Part shown: one piece after another, positions 58,835 to 64,000 of the stretch
How the letters are laid out: each line of letters opens with the position of its first letter
Position numbering within the stretch: position 1 is the stretch's first letter
From: Megalonaias nervosa
Taxonomy: Eukaryota > Mollusca > Bivalvia > Unionida > Unionidae
NCBI GenBank assembly: GCA_016617855.1
Contig: JAECUM010093720.1
Coordinates: 18,442-82,441, forward strand
Length of the DNA: 64,000 nucleotides
Direction of reading: 5' to 3'
Position numbers and translations under genes: made by a program
The notes under the pieces: generated by a model
What the model was told of the DNA's origin: nothing
The model's input: the letters and a program-made list of their open reading frames with translations, nothing else
The model's database searches: none

Positions 58835-61370
58835 ATAGTGTGAAACAACACAGTGTATTCATAGATAATAAAAAGATTGATAATGTGAAACAATACTGTC
58901 TATTCATGGAGTTAAAACTTGACAATGTGGAACAACACTGTGTATTCATAGAGTTACAGACTGACAGTGTGAAACAACACAGTCTGTATTCATAGAGTTA
59001 CAGACTGATAGTGTGAAACAACACTATTCACAGAGTTACAGATTGATAGTGTGAAACAACACAGTGTGTATTCATAGAGTTAAAGACTGATAGTGTGAAA
59101 CAACACTGTGTATTCCTAGAGTTACAGATTGATAGTGTGAAACAACACAGTGTGAATTCACAGAGTTAAAGACTGATAGTGTGAAACAACACAGTGTGTA
59201 TTCATAGAGTTACAGACTGATAGTGTGAAACAACACAGTGTGTATTCCTAGAGTTACAGACTGATAGTGTGAAACAACACAGTGTATATTCATAGAGTTA
59301 CAGACTGATAGTGTGAAACAACACTGTGTGTATTCATAGAGTTACAGACTGACACTGTGAAACAACAGTCTGTATTCATAGAATTAAAAGTTTGATAGTG
59401 TGAAACAACACAGTCTGTATTCCTAGAGTTACAGACTGATAGTGTGAAACAACACAGTGTGTATTCATAGAGTTACAGACTGATAGTGTGAAACAACACA
59501 GTGTGTATTCATAGAGTTACAGACTGACAGTGTGAAACAACAGTGTGTATTCATACAGTTACACTGATAGTGTGAAACAACACTGTGTATTCATAGAGTT
59601 ACAGACTGACAGTGTGAAACAACACAATGTGTATTCATAGAGTTAGACTGATAGTGTGAAACAACACTGTATTCACAGAATTAAAAGTTTGATAGTGTGA
59701 AACAACACAGTCTGTATTCATAGAGTTAAAGACTGATAGTGTGAAACAACACAGCCTGTATTCATAGAGTTAAAGACTGATAGTATGAAACAACACAGTG
59801 TGTATTCAGAGTTAAAGACTGATAGTGTGAAACAACACAGTGTGTATTCATAGAGTTACAGACTGACAGTGTGAAACAACACAGTGTGTATTCACAGAGT
59901 TACAGACTGATAGTGTGAAACAACACAGTGTGTATTCATAGAGTTAGACTGATAGTGTGAAACAACACAGTCTGTGTTCATAGAATTAAAAGTTTGATAG
60001 TGTGAAACAACACAGTCTGTATTCATAGAGTTACAGACTGATAGTGTGAAACAACACTGTGTATTCATAGAGTTACAGACTGATAGTGTGAAACAACACA
60101 GTGTGTATTCACAGAGTTACAGACTGATAGTGTGAAACAACACAGTCTGTATTCATAGAATTAAAAGTTTGATAGTGTGAAACAACACAGTGTGTATTCA
60201 TAGTTACAGACTGATAGTGTGAAACAACACAGTCTGTATTCATAGAATTAAAAGTTTGATAGTGTGAAACAACACTGTGTATTCATAGAGTTACAGACTG
60301 ATAGTGTGAAACAACACAGTGTGTATTCATAGTTACAGACTGATAGTGTGAAACAACACAGTGTGTATTCATAGAGTTACAGACTGACTGTGAAACAACA
60401 GTGTGTATTCATAGAGTTACAGATTGACAGTGTGAAACAACACAGTGTGTATTCATAGAATTACAGACTGACTGTGACACAACACAGTGTGTATTCATAG
60501 AGTTACAGACTGATAGTGTGAAACAACACAGTGTGTATTCACAGAGTTACAGACTGATAGTGTGAAACAACACTGTGTATTCACAGAGTTACAGACTGAC
60601 AGTATGAAACAACACAGTGTGTATTCATAGAGTTACAGACTGATAGTGTGAAACAACACAGTGTGTATTCATAGAATTAAAAGTTTGACAGTGTGAAACA
60701 ACACAGTTTGTATTCATAGAGTTACAGACTGTCAGTGTGAAACAACACAGTGTGTATTCATAGAGTTACAGACTGATAGTGTGAAACAACACAGTGTGTA
60801 TTCATAGAGTTACAGACTGATAGTGTGAAACAACAGTCTGTATCCATAGAATTAAAAGGTTTCATAGTGTGAAACAACACAGTCTGTATTCATAGAGTTA
60901 CAGACTGATAGTGTGAAACAACACTGTGTATTCATCGAGTTACAGACTGATAGTGTGAAACAACACAGTGTGTATTCATAGTTACAGACTGATAGTGTGA
61001 AACAACACAGTGTGTATTCATAGAGTTACAGACTGACTGTGAAACAACAGTGTGTATTCATAGAGTTACAGATTGACAGTGTGAAACAACACAGTGTGTA
61101 TTCATAGAATTACAGACTGACTGTGAAACAACACAGTGTGTATTCATAGTTTTACACTGATAGTGTGAAACAACACAGTCTGTATTCATAGAGTTACAGA
61201 CTGATAGTATGAAACAACACAGTCTGTATTCATAGATTTACAGACTGATAGTGTGAAACAACACGGTGTGTATTCATAGAGTTAAAGACTGACAGTGGGA
61301 AACAAACAGTCTGTATTCATAGAATTAAAAGTTTGATAGTTGGAAACAACACAGTGTATTCATTGAGTTA
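58835..61370. repeat. Large minisatellite, 44-46 bp unit, with segmental higher-order copies
   Basis: More than 50 copies of TTCATAGAGTTACAGACTGA, TAGTGTGAAACAACACAGTG, TGTA. A variant with GAATTAAAAGTTTGATAG recurs eight or so times. A stretch of several units near 60260-60490 is repeated nearly identically at about +649 bp (for example AGACTGACTGTGAAACAACA at 60381 and 61030). The first units happen to be open on the plus strand, but this is not evidence of a gene. Confidence 0.96.
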
Positions 61371-61567
61371 AAGATTTTCTTGACCAACAAGTAAATCTCC
61401 ACTTTTTTTTCTTACTGGTAGCAGTAGTCTCAGAAACAAAAAAAGGGTGGATAACTACTTGTTGATCTCAAAATTGACATGAACAGCTGCCTCGTTGTAG
61501 TAAGTTACCTATAGATACTGGGGTATATAAATTTTATGTAATTTTTAAAATATTTTTTTAAAAATAG

Positions 61568-61765
61568 TATAGCTGTAATGGCTAAGTAGTTAAGGCATTT
61601 GATTCTTGACCAGAAGGATGTAGGTTTGATTCCCATAATCAGATTAGCCTGTAATGACGTTTATAGTGTGTCCTCAGGCAAGGCACATAACTCTAATGGC
61701 AGGATATAACCGTCAAAGTGTTGTTGTGAGGTATTATGTAAAATCAAACAAACAAATCTTACATT
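61568..61765 (+). mobile_element. tRNA-derived SINE, family C
   Basis: A-box-like TGGCTAAGTAGTTAAGGC, B-box-like GGTTTGATTCC about 40 bp later, and then a body with TGTGTCCTCAGGCAAGGCAC, a phrase common in metazoan SINE bodies. The end is A/C-rich (AAACAAACAAATC). No clear target duplication was found. Confidence 0.7.
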
Positions 61766-62799
61766 TAAATAATTGAAAGCAAGTACTCTTAATGTAACAT
61801 AATATACCATATGTTAAAATGTAGGCACTAGTTGGACAGGGTTGACTGGTGATTATTGACCACTGTCTCAGTGATATGGACCTTTTGATCAAAGTACGTA
61901 GTCTTGAACTAAACACACTGTGCAGAATCCATTATTTTCTTACTAAACATAACATGACAGTGAGCTCTGACCATAAGACCCTAAAGTTTATTGGTTTCTT
62001 TATTATCCTAAGTGCAAGTCATCCACAAAATTTGGTCAAGGAACTTGCATGTTCCTCGATTGTCTAAAATTACTAACTGCATTACCTCTCTTGACTAAGA
62101 CTCAGTTTGCTGTACATGTGATGTCAGAATGCATATTACATACTGACCATAGGTTAGCACAAGTTGTTTCAGATTCTTAAGTCAATGTGAGATCACAGTT
62201 TATTTCCTAAGTCATCACACTCTAATTTCTAAGTGTGTTAATCATAGTAATAAGTCACTTTCCAGTACATATCATGGACACATAATACCTGGCCAACTTT
62301 TGTGAGGGTTATACTTTTAAGTGCAATTATTCATAGTATAGAATTTTATAAATATAACTATGATAAATATGCAATTCTCAGGTAAAGTTAAACTAAATTT
62401 GTCATTTGCGTTTTTACTATTTTTCATGAGATACATTGTTACTTTGTTTGGATTTTGTGATTGTAACAACTTTAAATACAAAACTGGACAACAAATGTAC
62501 TGCCATTTTCTGAAGAGGCATGTCCTTAATCTCTTTGCCAAACCAGTAAAATTAAATTATCTCGTGGCAAAATGTATTTTGAAGTTCAAACTATTTTCAA
62601 GGTTAGTTTGAAAGGAGAAATGACTAGCACATAGAGAAAAGTTTGACAGAATCAGAGCTGTACCTCAATAATCCTATTGCAATCTTCTACTAAGTTGGTC
62701 CATGTTTTCCCTGACCTTCCAACCTCAACATAATTATGCAGATATCTTTCATTGGGTGGGAAGATTAAAAGAAACATGGATTAATGCTAAATGACAAAA
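61766..62799. other. No gene recognised
   Basis: AT-rich spacer between two minisatellites. Frames of 72-83 codons here show no domain. Confidence 0.5.
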
Positions 62800-64000
62800 C
62801 TTGAGTTGGTTGCTCTGGTATATGTATATTTGTGCATTGTGAGGTACAGAGGGTTGCATATTTCATGCTCATATAGCAAGAGTATCTGTGTATTTGTGTG
62901 TGGTGAGGTATAGAGAGCCATGTACTTCATGCTCATATAACAAGAGTATTTGTGAATGTGTGTGGTGAAATACAGAGGGTTGTGTACTTCATGCTCATAT
63001 AGCAAGAGTATCTGTGTATTTGTGTGTGGTGAGGTATAGAGAGTCATGTAATTCATGCTCATATAACAAGAGCATCTGTGAATGTGTGTGGTGAAATACA
63101 GAGGGTTGTGTACTTCATGCTCATCTAGCAAGAGTATCTGTGTATTTGTGTGTGGTGAGGTACAGGGAGTTGTGTACTTCATGCTCATATAGCAAGAGTA
63201 TCTGTGTATTTGTGTGTGGTGAGGTACAGAGAGTTGTGTACTTCATGTTCATATAGCAAGAGTGTCTGTGTATTTGTGTGTGGTGAGGTACAGGGAGTTG
63301 TGTACTTCATGCTCATATGGCAAGAGTATATGTATTTGTGTGGTGAGGTACAGGGAGTTGTGTACATCATGCTCATATAGCAAGAGTATCTGTATTTGTG
63401 TGGTGAGGTACAGGGAGTTGTGTACTTCATGCTCATATAGCAAGAGGAGTATCTGTGTATTTGTGTGTGGTGAGGTACAGGGAGTTGTGTACTTCATTCT
63501 CATATAGCAAGAGTATCTGTGTATTTGTGTGTGGTGAGGTACAGGGAGTTGTATACTTCATGCTCATATGGCAAGAGTATCTGTGTGTTTGTGTGTGGTG
63601 AGGTACAGGGAGTTGTGTACTTCATGCTCATATAGCAAGAGTATCTGTGTATTTGTGTGTGGTGAGGTACAGAGAGTTGTGTACTTCATGCTCATATAGC
63701 AAGAGTATCTGTAATTGTATGGTGAGGTACAGGGAGTTGTGTACATCATGCTCATATAGCAAGAGTATCTGTATTTGTGTGGTGAGGTACAGGGAGTTGT
63801 GTACTTCATTCTCATATAGCAAGAGTATCTGTGTATTTGTGTGTGGTGAGGTACAGGGAGTTGTGTACTTCATGCTCATATAGCAAGAGTATCTGTGTAT
63901 TTGTGTGTGGTGAGGTACAGAGAGTTGTGTACTTCATGCTCATATAGCAAGAGTATCTGTAATTGTATGGTGAGGTACAGGGAGTTGTGTACATCATGCT
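62800..64000. repeat. Minisatellite, 64-bp unit, continuing past the window end
   Basis: About 19 copies of GCAAGAGTATCTGTGTATTT, GTGTGTGGTGAGGTACAGGG, AGTTGTGTACTTCATGCTCA, TATA. The left part shows a dimer pattern of about 124 bp (GAATGTGTGTGGTGAAATAC units alternate). The right part repeats a four-unit block at +248 bp (GTAATTGTAT at 63711 and 63959). Frames on both strands are repeat artefacts. Confidence 0.96.

Noticed and set aside
58835..61370. CRISPR array
   Set aside because: The whole unit repeats without unique spacers; it is a minisatellite in an animal genome.
62787..63997. Several 60-133-codon frames on both strands
   Set aside because: All are shadows of the 64-bp tandem array.

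Overview
This 64 kb window is nuclear DNA of a metazoan animal. It is AT-rich, gene-poor and dense in repeats. Canonical GT-AG introns, tRNA-derived SINEs, pogo/Tigger-like, piggyBac and THAP-type DNA transposon remnants, non-LTR and DIRS-type retroelement remnants, and about fourteen long minisatellite arrays rule out a prokaryote or organelle. One SINE (3639-3953) has a body resembling SINEs I associate with bivalve molluscs, and the multicopy SAP-SWIM-YqaJ gene family is one I associate with molluscs and cnidarians. A mollusc or other lophotrochozoan is therefore my best guess, as an inference.

The one host gene identified with confidence is RSAD1 (the HemW-like radical SAM protein) on the minus strand. 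Four exons were found by eye at 52489-52325, 45394-45342 (a 53-nt micro-exon carrying the CX3CX2C iron-sulfur motif), 36797-36691 and 31746-31614. The codon phases agree at all three junctions. The start codon and the part after the LEANPT motif were not found. The introns are 5-9 kb and hold at least six minisatellite arrays and several transposons.

Layout. 1-5.4 kb: a SINE, a ~103-bp minisatellite with a second SINE inserted in it, and a LINE fragment. 9.2-11.4 kb: a degraded LINE 3' half. 12.5-17.6 kb: a cluster of DNA transposons and MITEs, including a 1089-bp element with 6-bp target duplications, a 98-bp MITE with 9-bp duplications, and a solo-LTR-like 872-bp repeat. The second copy of that repeat lies at 20.6-21.5 kb. 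25.05-27.2 kb: a DIRS-type retroelement remnant (RT tail, RNase H, tyrosine recombinase) on the minus strand. 27.2-28.0 kb: a THAP-domain gene remnant on the plus strand, convergent with a minus-strand SAP-SWIM-YqaJ pseudogene (29.96-27.96 kb) whose SWIM region is occupied by a minisatellite. 30-52.5 kb: RSAD1 and its intronic repeats. 55.4-57.8 kb: two separate piggyBac transposase fragments. 58.8-64 kb: two large minisatellites with higher-order structure, the last running off the window edge.

Most open frames in the window are chance or repeat-derived and are left out. Tandem arrays alone cover roughly a fifth of the window (hand estimate, about 12.6 kb).
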